A DNA stretch of 24,871 nt from assembly GCA_947572405.1 (NCBI GenBank), contig CANPBV010000007.1:1-24871 (forward strand). The letters run 5' to 3'. Source of the stretch: an uncultured Mycoplasmatota bacterium. GTDB lineage: Bacteria > Bacillota_I > Bacilli_A > RF39 > UBA660. Below, piece by piece: positions 7,512-15,852 of the stretch (position 1 is the stretch's first letter; every line of letters begins with the position of its first letter). The notes beneath the pieces are model-generated. The model ran no database searches and was not told the origin of the DNA. It saw nothing but the letters and a program-made list of their open reading frames with translations. Both the position numbers and the translations under genes were made by a program.

Positions 7512-9116
7512 ATGGAAAAGGTAGGTGTATATTGTAGACTATCTGATGAAGATAGATTCAAAAAAAATAAGAATGATGATAGTGAGTCAATCGCTAATCA
7601 AAAAAGTATGCTTTTAAAATATGCTTTGGATCAAGATTGGGAAGTCGTAGATATTTATTCAGATGATGATTATTCTGGAGCAGGAGTTGAAAGACCGGAC
7701 TTTAATAGGTTAATTAATGATTGTGAAAATGGAAGAATAAATATTGTACTATGTAAAACACAAAGTAGATTTTCAAGAGATATGGAAGTAATAGAAAGAT
7801 ATTTACATAATAAGTTTATTGAATGGGGAGTTAGATTTGTAAGTATAGTTGATAATGCTGATACTAATAATGAAGCAAATAAAAAATCTAGACAAATCAA
7901 TGGACTTGTTAATGAATGGTATCTAGAAGATTTATCTAACAATGTTAAAAAGTCACTCAAAAATAAAAGAGAAGATGGTTTATTTATGGGGAGTTTTGCT
8001 CCTTATGGATATATGAAAGATCCTAATAATAAACATAAACTTATTATTGATGAAAATGTTGCACCTATTGTTAGAGAGATTTTTGAGAAATATAAAAATG
8101 GACTTGGTTATCATAAGATATGTGCTAGTCTAAATGAAAGAAAAATATTATGCCCATCTCTTTATAAAAAATCTATTGGAAGTAATTTTGTATGTTGTAA
8201 TTTTGATTATGATACTACTGGAATATGGACTCCAGACACAATAGCAACAATGTTACGAAACGAAACCTATATGGGTAATTTAGTACAAGGTAAGAGAACA
8301 AACATTAGTTATAAAAATCATAAATCTAAAAGTGTTCCTAAATCAGAATGGAGTGTTACTGAAAATGCTCATGAACCTATTGTTGATAATGAAACGTGGT
8401 ATTTAGTTCAGAGAAGATTAAAAAATCATCATAGACCAGTAAAAGATGGAAAAGTACACATTTTAAGTAGTAAAGTTTATTGTGCTGAATGTGGAAGAAT
8501 ATTTATGAGAAATCAATGCAATATTAAATGTGCTGGTGGAGTTATGGAAAAAAGAGCATATCTACAATGCAAAGGAAATAAAAAATATCATACTTGTGAT
8601 AATAATAAGTCAATTAGATATGATATTATAGAACAATATGTACTTGATGCTATAAATGGTTTATTAAAAAAATGTAATCAAAAATTACTAAAAGAAGAAT
8701 TTAATGAAACATTAGAAAGACAAAATAGACAGGATACATTAATTACTAATTTAAATAAAGAGAAAGCTAATCTTGAAAAGAAGTTAAATGAAAGCAAGTT
8801 GTACTTTAAAAATCTTTATATGGATAAGATGAAAGGTATTATATCAGAAGAAGACTTTTCAATGCTTCGAGAAGAATATACAAAAGATGTTGAATCTTAT
8901 CAAACAAGACTTGAAGATATAGAAAAACAACTTGATGAAACTAAAACTAGAAAAGAAAACTCAAAAGATATAGAAAGCATACTAAAAAAATATAAGAAAA
9001 TTGATAAACTAACTAGAATAATTGTAGATGAGTTTATAGAAAAAATATATGTTGGTGCATTAGATAAAGATACCAAGACAAGAGAAATTAAGATTGAATG
9101 GAATCTTGATTTATAA
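7512..9116 (+). CDS. Large serine recombinase (integrase/excisionase of the element)
   Basis: A 534-residue large serine recombinase. The resolvase domain is at the N-terminus with catalytic Ser11 in VYCRLSDEDR and the conserved QSRFSRD region near residue 90. The Recombinase domain follows (LFMGSFAPYGYMKD onward), then a zinc ribbon with the pair CAEC (GRIF) and two later cysteines, and a C-terminal coiled coil (about residues 395-480) that controls synapsis direction. The family (TndX, phiC31 Int, SpoIVCA) joins attP to attB at a 2-bp core, exactly the kind of junction seen at both ends here. It lies 57 bp from the right end and reads toward it. No separate recombination directionality factor is recognisable; the 50-residue protein upstream is a candidate by position only. 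Confidence 0.93.
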   Translation: MEKVGVYCRLSDEDRFKKNKNDDSESIANQKSMLLKYALDQDWEVVDIYSDDDYSGAGVERPDFNRLINDCENGRINIVLCKTQSRFSRDMEVIERYLHNKFIEWGVRFVSIVDNADTNNEANKKSRQINGLVNEWYLEDLSNNVKKSLKNKREDGLFMGSFAPYGYMKDPNNKHKLIIDENVAPIVREIFEKYKNGLGYHKICASLNERKILCPSLYKKSIGSNFVCCNFDYDTTGIWTPDTIATMLRNETYMGNLVQGKRTNISYKNHKSKSVPKSEWSVTENAHEPIVDNETWYLVQRRLKNHHRPVKDGKVHILSSKVYCAECGRIFMRNQCNIKCAGGVMEKRAYLQCKGNKKYHTCDNNKSIRYDIIEQYVLDAINGLLKKCNQKLLKEEFNETLERQNRQDTLITNLNKEKANLEKKLNESKLYFKNLYMDKMKGIISEEDFSMLREEYTKDVESYQTRLEDIEKQLDETKTRKENSKDIESILKKYKKIDKLTRIIVDEFIEKIYVGALDKDTKTREIKIEWNLDL

Positions 9117-9152
9117 AATATAACCTATAAAGAAATAAAAGAAATATAGTTT

Positions 9153-9195
9153 TTGGGTATAACAGGTGCCAGCCATGGAGGAAGTGATCCTGGTG
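9153..9195 (+). other. attR of the serine-recombinase element
   Basis: Right junction. The element arm TTGGGTATAACAGG... (9153-9173) runs into the core CA (9174-9175) and then host TGGAGGAAGTGATCC. TTGGGT lies exactly 21 nt from the core, mirroring the left element arm, so the two arms form an imperfect palindrome when joined as attP. A restored attB reads GATCCTGGT, CA, TGGAGG. Confidence 0.8.
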
Positions 9196-10502
9196 CTGTA
9201 GGAAATGGTTATCAAGAAAAGGATTTGAATCTAAAAATATCACAATATATGTATGATGAATTAAGAAAATTGGGAATTCCTGTAACATTAACAAGAGCAG
9301 CAGATGAGACTTTATCTCCAACTGAGAGGGTAACGAGAGTGAAAAATGCATACGGAAATACTCCTGATGTTTTGGTGATTTCTAATCATATTAATGCAGC
9401 AGGAAGTGAACAGACTGGTGCTGAGGGAGCAGAGGTCATTTATGCATTACGTAATAATGATACACTAGCCAGAAATATCTTGGAAAATATTGGTGATGCT
9501 GGACAAATTACTAGAAAATATTATCAAAGAAGATTACCGAGTAATCCATCTAAGGATTATTATTTTATGCTTAGAGATACTGCGAATACGACCCCTGTTA
9601 TTGTAGAATATGGATTTATTGATAATGCTAATGATATTAATCGAGTGAATCAAAATTATAAAAAATATGTAGATGCAGTAATTGATGGAATTGTAGAGAC
9701 CTATGGCTTAGGTAGTGGAAGTAATACATATACAGTAAAAAGTGGCGATAGCTTGTGGAAAATTGCAAATCAATTTGGAACAACTCCAGCCGCAATTAGA
9801 GCAGCTAACAATTTAACAAGTGATGTATTAAGAATTGGTCAAGTGTTGACTATTCCAAGTACTACTAGTGCTCCGCAAAACCCGCCAACTGGCAATACTT
9901 ATACTGTTCAAAACGGGGATAGTTTATGGAAGATAGCAAATAAATTTGGAACAACAATTAACGCGTTAAAGTCTGCTAATAATTTAACGAACGATAATTT
10001 ACAAGTAGGGCAAGTATTAACCATTCCAAATGGTGGAACTACCTCTACTTATACAGTAAAAAATGGAGACAGTTTATGGAAAATAGCGAACCAATACGGA
10101 ATTACAGTGAATGAACTAAAAAGTGCTAATGGGTTGACAGGAGATAATTTACAAATAGGGCAAACACTAAAAATTCCGGTTGAAAATGGGGGGACTATTG
10201 ATACCGATAATACATATACAGTAAAGAGTGGAGATAGTTTATGGTCTATCGCAAGAACTTATAATACAACCGTGGATACATTAAGAAGACTGAATAATTT
10301 AACAAGTGATATTTTAAGAATTGGTCAAGTTTTAAAAGTTCCAAGTAGTGAACGTGAGGCTTTGAGAACTTATACCGTAAAGAGTGGAGATAGCCTTTGG
10401 AAAATCGCTAATGAATTTGACACTACAGTATCTAAGCTAAAAGAGTTAAATGGTCTTACAAGTAATGATTTAACTACTGGAGAAGATCTTAGAATTTCTT
10501 AA
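9176..10502 (+). pseudogene. 3' fragment of N-acetylmuramoyl-L-alanine amidase with five LysM repeats
   Basis: This is the larger part of the gene begun at 4445. It contains the rest of the Amidase_3 domain: zinc-ligand Glu in YQEKDLN (Glu30 of the joined protein), the second His in VISNHINAAG, and the catalytic Glu in VIVEYGFIDNAND. Five LysM repeats of about 44 residues follow, each starting TYTV(K/Q)(S/N)GDSLW, separated by short Gly/Thr/Ser linkers. The product would cleave the MurNAc-L-Ala bond and bind glycan through LysM. In the present arrangement it has no promoter or ribosome site; the only in-frame start is a TTG at 9153 inside the att arm, with a stop just before it at 9147. Coding quality is perfect over 440 codons, so the gene is under selection or was interrupted recently. 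Confidence 0.92.
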
Positions 10503-11252
10503 ATAAGGGCTTTGTGACACCTTATGATTGATCGGTGTTTAAAACCAGTAGTCTGGGAAATATGCAAATTACTAAATTTGAATCCGCACTTTAACATATA
10601 AACTATTTTTTTGATCTCGATCAGCCATTATGGTTTAACATAATTTGGGTGAAACGATTGGCTTTTTCTGTAAGTAATAGAAGAATAAATGAATCAAGGA
10701 GAGAAATCTCCTTTTTATAATGACCATTTAGGGTTTTACAGGTGGAATTTTATAAGTAGAAAATGGACATTATCTAGTGGCTAAAAACCATAAAAGTATT
10801 TATTTTTAAAATTTGGATAGAAAATAGGAAACCATAAATTAGTAAAATGCGAAACCAATTTTGATGATATGAATTATTGACATATAAAAAAACAAATGAA
10901 TTTAGTAGAACAAGCATATGAATATTTTGATATCTCTAAGATGGGTTTTAATGATTATCAATTCCGTTTATGATCAATTATGAATCTATTTGATTCATTT
11001 TTCTGTTAATATTTTTTTGCGCTATAATAATTTTTGTCTTTTTACTAGCGACCGCAATTTTTCTACAAATCAGTGATAGTATGATAACGATGCTTCTAAA
11101 AAAAAAAATTTTTCTAGTATTTGGTTATTTTTATAATCATAGCCAAATTATTCTTTATAGAAGTATTTTACTATAGTTGTGATATATATGATCTACTACT
11201 TTTCTGTTTATAAAATTACTTTTAGGGCCATAACAATAATAGGGAGGTCATT
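10503..11252. other. 750-bp region without a clear gene
   Basis: No intact gene. A 25-codon frame at 10896-10973 (MNLVEQAYEYFDISKMGFND...) looks like a coding relic. A frame without a normal start at 10994-11176 encodes one strongly hydrophobic helix (FIFLLIFFCAIIIFVFLLAT) and a basic tail, possibly a remnant of a small membrane protein. A perfect ATAAGG/CCTTAT inverted repeat follows the amidase stop closely (about 10503-10525) but has no T-tract. The last 20 bp hold the strong ribosome site of the next gene. Confidence 0.5.
10696..10717 (+). terminator. Rho-independent terminator downstream of the amidase
   Basis: A perfect 7-bp stem, AAGGAGA (10696-10702) with TCTCCTT (10707-10713), GAAA loop and a run of Ts. 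Confidence 0.7.
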
Positions 11253-12686
11253 ATGAAAAAATATAGTTTATGGCTAGATGGCATTTCAGAAGAAAAAGAA
11301 CCTATTTTAAAAGAAGACATAGATTGTGATGTACTAATTGTAGGCGGTGGTATGACTGGACTTAGTACTGCTTATCATTTAAGAAATAGTAATTTAAAAG
11401 TTGTAGTAGTTGAAAAAAATGAAATCGGAAGAGGAATTAGTGCAAGGACAACAGGAAAAATTACATATTTACAGGATACGATATATTCAGATTTAACAAA
11501 CTTTTATTCAGAATCAATAGCCAAAAAATATTATTATTCACAAAGAGACGCCATTGAAATTATTTGTGATATTGTAGCCAAAGAAGGAATTGATTGTAAT
11601 TTAAGGAGGGCTTCATCTTATATCTTTTCAAAGAAAAAAGAAAAATTGATGGGAGAAAAAAAATTGTTAAAACAGTTTGGAGAATTTATAAAAGAGGCGA
11701 ACCAAGATGAGTATTATGCAATCGGGGTAGATGATACTTATGTTTTTCATCCTATAAAATATATACAGGCTTTAAAAAGCATTTGTAAAAAAGATGGAAT
11801 TAAGTTTTACGAACATACAGATATTAATTTTGTTAGGATGGAAGATAATGGATATATTTGTGGAAATGAATTCATAAAAATTAAAACCAAAAGAGTTGTA
11901 TTCGCGTGTCATTATCCCTATTTTTTATTTCCATTTTTAATGCCTCTGAAATGTACATTAGAAAAATCATACATTTCTGCAACGCCTGTAAAAAAAATAG
12001 AGTCTTATTCTGCTATCAGTGTAGAAAAGCCTGTTATTTCTTTAAGATATCATCAAGCAGAAAAAAATTATCTTATTTATTTGACGGGTTCTCATCCTTT
12101 ATATACAGAATATGATGATCAAAAACATTTTGAGGACTTGAATAAAAAGTTAAAAAGATTAGAATTAGAACCTAAATATTTATGGAGTAATCATGATATT
12201 ATGACCTTTGACAAACTTCCATTCATTGGGTTATTGAAAAAAGATCTTTATTTGGCAACTGGTTATAACACTTGGGGGATGACGAATAGCAATTTAGCAG
12301 GAAAAATCATTTCAGATATGATAATGGATATTTATAATCCATATGAATCCTTATTTTCTCCAACTCGTAAATTAAAAAAATTATCATTACCAGAAACCGT
12401 TTATGGCGGAATAAAACCAATGATAGAAAATAAGGTGTGGAAAAATAAAGATTGGTATCCAGATAATGTATATTTTGAAAGAAGAAATGGGAAGAATGTT
12501 GCAGTTTATGTGGATAAGTTAAAAAAAGAACATGTTGTTTATAATACTTGTCCACATTTCAAATGTAGTCTTTTATTTAACTCTGTGGAAAAAACCTGGG
12601 ATTGTCCTTGTCATGGTTCGAGATTTGATTTAGATGGAAAAGTAATCATTGGGCCTAGTAATTATGATATTACATACCATGATTAG
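11253..12686 (+). CDS. FAD-dependent oxidoreductase with C-terminal Rieske domain (YhfW-like)
   Basis: A 477-residue protein with the strong ribosome site GGGAGGT before ATG 11253. The N-terminus has a dinucleotide-binding Rossmann motif, DVLIVGGGMTGLSTAYHL (residues 26-43), and a second FAD signature LYLATGYNTWGMTNS, both of the DAO (D-amino-acid oxidase/glycine oxidase) superfamily. The last 50 residues hold a Rieske centre: Cys433-x-His435 and Cys451-x-x-His454, the full ligand set for a 2Fe-2S cluster. This fusion occurs in B. subtilis YhfW and relatives; the physiological substrate is not established. No signal peptide or membrane segment, so it is cytosolic. The endonuclease IV-like gene begins 49 bp downstream, perhaps in the same transcript. 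Confidence 0.9.
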   Translation: MKKYSLWLDGISEEKEPILKEDIDCDVLIVGGGMTGLSTAYHLRNSNLKVVVVEKNEIGRGISARTTGKITYLQDTIYSDLTNFYSESIAKKYYYSQRDAIEIICDIVAKEGIDCNLRRASSYIFSKKKEKLMGEKKLLKQFGEFIKEANQDEYYAIGVDDTYVFHPIKYIQALKSICKKDGIKFYEHTDINFVRMEDNGYICGNEFIKIKTKRVVFACHYPYFLFPFLMPLKCTLEKSYISATPVKKIESYSAISVEKPVISLRYHQAEKNYLIYLTGSHPLYTEYDDQKHFEDLNKKLKRLELEPKYLWSNHDIMTFDKLPFIGLLKKDLYLATGYNTWGMTNSNLAGKIISDMIMDIYNPYESLFSPTRKLKKLSLPETVYGGIKPMIENKVWKNKDWYPDNVYFERRNGKNVAVYVDKLKKEHVVYNTCPHFKCSLLFNSVEKTWDCPCHGSRFDLDGKVIIGPSNYDITYHD

Positions 12687-12735
12687 CTTTCTTTTTTTTA
12701 AAATCTATTTTATAATGGAAAAAAGGAAGTGCTTT

Positions 12736-13611
12736 ATGGAAAAAGCAAAATTTGGAGTAGCTGGATTTCCTATTCATTTTTTTGATCAAAATAAAAAAAG
12801 GGAAAAAATATTTGAATGGTTAGAAAATTTAAACTTAGATGTAATTGAATTACAATGTACTTATGGAATTAGAATGAAGGAAGAACAAGCGTTACTTTAT
12901 AAGAACCTAGCAGATAGACATCATATTATGATGACGATTCATGCGCCCTATTACATATGTTTTGGATCTATAAAAAAAGCAACAATAGAACGTTCTAAGT
13001 TAGAAATAAAAAAAGCCTATGAATTAGCAAAGTTGCTTGGAGTAACAAGAATTATTTTTCATCCTGGTGGTGGTTATCAAAATAGAAAAGATGGATTGGA
13101 ACAACTAATTCATGCACTTAATGAAATTGCGCCAGATTTAGATCCTACCATTCATTTGTATCCAGAAATAGGTGGAAAGGTGGCTCAACTAGGCAGCTTA
13201 GATGAAATTATTGAGATCTGTAAACGAGTAGAGATTGCGTATCCTTGTATTGATCTAGCTCATCTTCATGCTAGAGAATTGGGGTCTATGAAAACAAAAG
13301 AGGATATTTTAAAGGTATTTGATAAAATAGAAAAGGAATTAGGAACAGAAAAACTACATAAAACTCATTTTCATGTTTATCCTGTTGATTATACAGATAA
13401 AGGGGAAAAAATTCATAAAGCCTTTGGAGATCATAAAGAAATAGAACAATTATCCTTATTTGAAGAAGATTTGGATTATTATCCAAAAGCAGAGGATTAT
13501 ATTGCTGCAATAAAAGAAAAGGGGTTAACCCCAATCACGATTTGTGAAGCGCATAATACACAAGATACAGGCGCTATTTTGATGAAATCATTATATGAAA
13601 AGGAATCTTAG
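12736..13611 (+). CDS. Endonuclease IV-like TIM-barrel protein (AP_endonuc_2 / sugar-phosphate isomerase family)
   Basis: A 291-residue protein. The start is ATG 12736 because AAGGAAG lies just before it; the frame is open further upstream but that part overlaps the oxidoreductase gene and has no ribosome site. The sequence follows the xylose isomerase-like TIM barrel: IIFHPGGG (metal His), LYPEIGGK (metal Glu), CIDLAHLHARE (Asp and His), HFHVYPVDY (His) and ICEAHNT (Glu). These are spaced like the trinuclear zinc ligands of endonuclease IV, so an AP endonuclease or related DNA-repair role is possible. The fold is also used by sugar isomerases, so substrate remains open. It ends in a hairpin terminator shared with the convergent LysR gene. 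Confidence 0.8.
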   Translation: MEKAKFGVAGFPIHFFDQNKKREKIFEWLENLNLDVIELQCTYGIRMKEEQALLYKNLADRHHIMMTIHAPYYICFGSIKKATIERSKLEIKKAYELAKLLGVTRIIFHPGGGYQNRKDGLEQLIHALNEIAPDLDPTIHLYPEIGGKVAQLGSLDEIIEICKRVEIAYPCIDLAHLHARELGSMKTKEDILKVFDKIEKELGTEKLHKTHFHVYPVDYTDKGEKIHKAFGDHKEIEQLSLFEEDLDYYPKAEDYIAAIKEKGLTPITICEAHNTQDTGAILMKSLYEKES

Positions 13612-13623
13612 GATTCCTTTTTT
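13600..13623. terminator. Bidirectional terminator between convergent genes
   Basis: AAGGAATC (13600-13607) pairs with GATTCCTT (13612-13619), with A-rich and T-rich flanks on both sides. The 4-nt loop contains the stop codon of the TIM-barrel gene and part of the LysR stop, so the two genes overlap by 4 bp inside the hairpin. Confidence 0.85.
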
Positions 13624-14503
13624 AAGTACTGAATAAATTCTTGTAAAAGTTTACTGTTCGTATTTTTTTTATGAATGGCTACATATACATGTCTAGATGG
13701 AATTTCAAAATCTGTTTTTAGTTCAAATAATTTCTTAGTTTTTATTTCCTTATCAATTCTATTGGTATTAATAAATCCAACACCTAAGCCTGCTTTCACA
13801 AATTCTAGCACTAGCCCATAACTGACTAATTCATAAGTTGCGTTTAATATAACTCTTTCATTCGCTGCAATACTATCTAAAAATGCTCTTGTAGAAGAAG
13901 AACTTTCTTGTAGTACAAGTGGTAGTTTATTTAGATCTTTCATGCCAAAAACTTTTTCTTGATCATTCCCGAAATCTTTAATGCTAGCAACGAAACGATC
14001 ATGCATTTCTTCAATTGGGATAAATAAAATATCCTCTGTAGTTGGAACTAAACTGGTTAAAATAACCAAATCTAATTGATCATTCACTAACATTTCTAAT
14101 AATTTTCTAGATATATCATGTTTGATGATAAATTGAATTTGTGTATGTCTATTGCGAAATTTTTGAAGAGGACCAAGTAAATTGTGTTGCAATACAGTTG
14201 TACCTCCTCCCAAGCGAATGATCATATTTTTTTCATCCAGAAATTCTTCGATTTTGCTTTTCCGCTTTGCAAACATTCAATGGAGTTTTTTAAGTAATCT
14301 AGTAATATTTCTCCTTCTTTGGTTAAATTCATACCATGCTTCGTTCTATAAAATAATGTGTATCCAATTTGTTCTTCCAATTTTTTTATAGATTGTGTAA
14401 TAGCTGGTTGAGAAATAAATAATTCTTCAGCGGCTCTCGTCAAATTTTTGTGTTTCGCAACATAATAAAAAACTTTGTATAGTTCAAAATTGACATTTTC
14501 CAT
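13608..14503 (-). pseudogene. LysR-family transcriptional regulator, one frameshift
   Basis: ATG (complement of 14501-14503) with AAGGAGA just upstream encodes a classical LysR winged HTH: MENVNFELYKVFYYVAKHKN, then AAEELFISQPAITQSIKKLE. That frame fails at about 14250. The effector-binding domain continues in the neighbouring frame from SKIEEFLDEKNMIIRLGGGT to the end at 13608. Adding one A to the A-run between the two frames gives CLQSGKSKIEEFLDEKNM, a seamless LysR of about 298 residues, normal for the family. So the gene has lost one base, either by real mutation or by a homopolymer sequencing error. It stands divergent from the PHP gene, which is also broken. Confidence 0.85.
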
Positions 14504-14549
14504 ATGATAACTTCTCCTTATAATAAATATAACAAATATACATTATACT

Positions 14550-14570
14550 TATACCATATATTACGGTATA
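14550..14570. promoter_or_regulatory. Palindrome in the LysR divergent region, candidate operator
   Basis: TATACC (14550-14555) and GGTATA (14565-14570) are separated by 9 nt, a T-N11-A type dyad expected for LysR regulators. It overlaps a TATAAT (14567-14572) facing the PHP remnant, which would allow control of the divergent gene. Confidence 0.5.
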
Positions 14571-14591
14571 ATGCAATTAGGGGATGATTTT

Positions 14592-15161
14592 ATGGAAACT
14601 TATAAAGATATGTATATTCATAGTACACATTCAGATGGAAGCGAAGGTATTTCATCTTTGCTGGAACAATTAAGTCAAAAAAATATAGGAACTTTTGCAA
14701 TTACAGATCATGATAGTATAGAAGGAATCAAAGACGCTTGCGTTTTTATGATATGATAAATGCAGAACAGGAATTTCAAACAGAAATACCATCTACACCA
14801 TTTGAGCAATTAGAACAAAATGGGACTTTTTTGGTTAGACTGCATTTAATGAGATTTTTAGTAGAACAGGGGTATGAGGAATCACCGGAAATTATGGATC
14901 GAATAAAAAAAAGATATGTTCTTAAAGTATCTTATAAAACTGATTTGGAAGGGGCAACAGATAGCTTAAAGAAAGCAAAAACGCTATTATTAATTGTACA
15001 CTAAAGAAATAGAAAAAGAAAGTCATATAGACTTTAAAACAATTGCAGAAGCATGAATCGATTTAGGAATTGAAGTTTTCCACAGCATACATGAATTCAA
15101 AGATGAAACTGGATATGAAAATGCTCTTGTTTTAGCGTTTCATCAGCAATCAAAGCTTTGA
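14592..15161 (+). pseudogene. PHP-domain phosphoesterase, decayed
   Basis: ATG 14592 with AGGGGATGA upstream opens METYKDMYIHSTHSDGSEGI, then FAITDHDSIEGI, the first two metal-binding motifs of PHP phosphoesterases (HxHxDGS and TDHDS). After about 50 codons the frame is lost at about 14738, and a large part of the N-terminal half is missing. A second frame (14738-15004) carries FLVRLHLMRFLVEQGYEESP, matching the region of the family with the NRxHxAxxLVxxGY motif, and then KKAKTLLLIVH where LAVLAHP is expected. After another frame change and an in-frame TGA, LGIEVFHSIHEF matches GLxGIEVxHS. Several independent lesions make this a true pseudogene. Confidence 0.85.
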
Positions 15162-15223
15162 CAATCAATCAGTCTCCATGTTATAATAAAATAACTTGAG
15201 GATCTTTTAGAGAGGTGTATATT

Positions 15224-15805
15224 ATGAAAGTAAATTCTGTTAATTTGGTGATTAGTGCAGTAAGACGTAGTCAATATCCAACGGATGAAAAGCCAGAATT
15301 TTTGCTTGTTGGAAGATCAAATGTAGGGAAAAGTAGTTTTATCAATACGATTATTCACAGAAAAAATTATGCAAGAACATCAGCTACCCCTGGAAAAACA
15401 CAAACAATTAACTTTTACTTGGTTAATGATGAATTTTATTTGGTAGATGCTCCAGGATATGGATATGCAGCCTTAAATAAAGCAAAACAAAAAAAATTTG
15501 GATTAATGATGGAAGACTATTTAAAAAATAGACCAAATTTAAAACAGGTATTTATGCTTGTAGATTTTAGACATAAGCCAACCAGTGATGATATCATGAT
15601 GTATAACTTTTTAAAATATTATAAACTTCCAGTTACAATTGTAGCAACTAAAATTGATAAGGTTGGAATTACATTACATCAACGACAGAGAAGTGCGATT
15701 TTAGATGAATTAGAACTTGTTGTAGGAGATGATTTTGTACTATTTTCTAGTGTAACAAAAGAAGGATCTGAAGAAATCAGTGAAAAAATAAGCAGAACAA
15801 TTTAA
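15224..15805 (+). CDS. engB: Ribosome-biogenesis GTPase EngB (YsxC/YihA)
   Basis: A 193-residue GTPase. ATG 15224 is chosen since AGAGAGGTG lies 7-15 nt upstream; an in-frame GTG at 15215 is part of that ribosome site. G1 is VGRSNVGKSSF (residues 29-39), then the switch region TSATPGKTQTINFY, G3 VDAPGYGYA, G4 ATKIDK and G5 FSSVTKEG. All are standard for EngB, which helps assemble the 50S subunit in the cytosol and is essential in Bacillus. The stop codon overlaps the possible ATG of the following small gene by one base (TAATG). Confidence 0.95.
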   Translation: MKVNSVNLVISAVRRSQYPTDEKPEFLLVGRSNVGKSSFINTIIHRKNYARTSATPGKTQTINFYLVNDEFYLVDAPGYGYAALNKAKQKKFGLMMEDYLKNRPNLKQVFMLVDFRHKPTSDDIMMYNFLKYYKLPVTIVATKIDKVGITLHQRQRSAILDELELVVGDDFVLFSSVTKEGSEEISEKISRTI

Positions 15806-15852
15806 TGTTTACCACGAAGCAATTCTTTTCATATAATACTTTAGGTGATAAG

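Larger units (their letters stand above)
4492..9175 (+). mobile_element. 4,684-bp serine-recombinase element inserted in an amidase gene
   Basis: The element is bounded by a 2-bp CA direct repeat (4490-4491 and 9174-9175) and interrupts a LysM amidase after 15 codons plus 2 bases. Contents in order: a terminator-like repeat, a VbhA-type antitoxin and Fic toxin, a broken nuclease-like gene, a MobV relaxase stub, a frameshifted HTH gene, a 50-codon ORF, and a large serine recombinase reading to the right end. This looks like a reduced integrative mobilizable element: integration and addiction genes look intact while transfer and replication genes are broken. The whole interior is very AT-rich. 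Excision by the recombinase would leave an unscarred amidase gene. Confidence 0.88.

Noticed and set aside
7670..7960. Minus-strand gene inside the recombinase
   Set aside because: It is the antisense shadow of conserved resolvase-domain coding sequence, with no ribosome site. The same holds for other opposite-strand frames over jetC, der, the TIM-barrel gene and the Ig-like fragment.
9153..9175. TTG at 9153 as a real start giving a 449-residue amidase
   Set aside because: It lies inside the att arm, has no ribosome site, follows an in-frame stop at 9147, and replaces the first beta strand and DPG of the Amidase_3 motif with unrelated residues. The true start is at 4445.
4492..9175. IS element or DDE transposon with terminal inverted repeats
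   Set aside because: There is no DDE transposase and no target duplication beyond 2 bp; the inverted arms are those of a serine-recombinase attP.
9724..10500. Tandem DNA repeat or CRISPR-like array
   Set aside because: The repetition is the five LysM domains of the amidase; units are about 130-170 bp, diverged at the DNA level and in frame.
12711..12716. TATAAT as a promoter for the TIM-barrel gene
   Set aside because: The implied start of transcription would fall within the ribosome site and there is no -35.
12649..12735. Longer N-terminus for the TIM-barrel protein
   Set aside because: It overlaps the Rieske oxidoreductase end, lacks a ribosome site, and the barrel's first strand starts right after ATG 12736, which has AAGGAAG before it.
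14222..14276. Programmed frameshift in the LysR gene
   Set aside because: No clear slippery heptamer with a downstream structure or stop arrangement; a single base lost from an A-run explains it, and LysR regulators are not known to use frameshifting.
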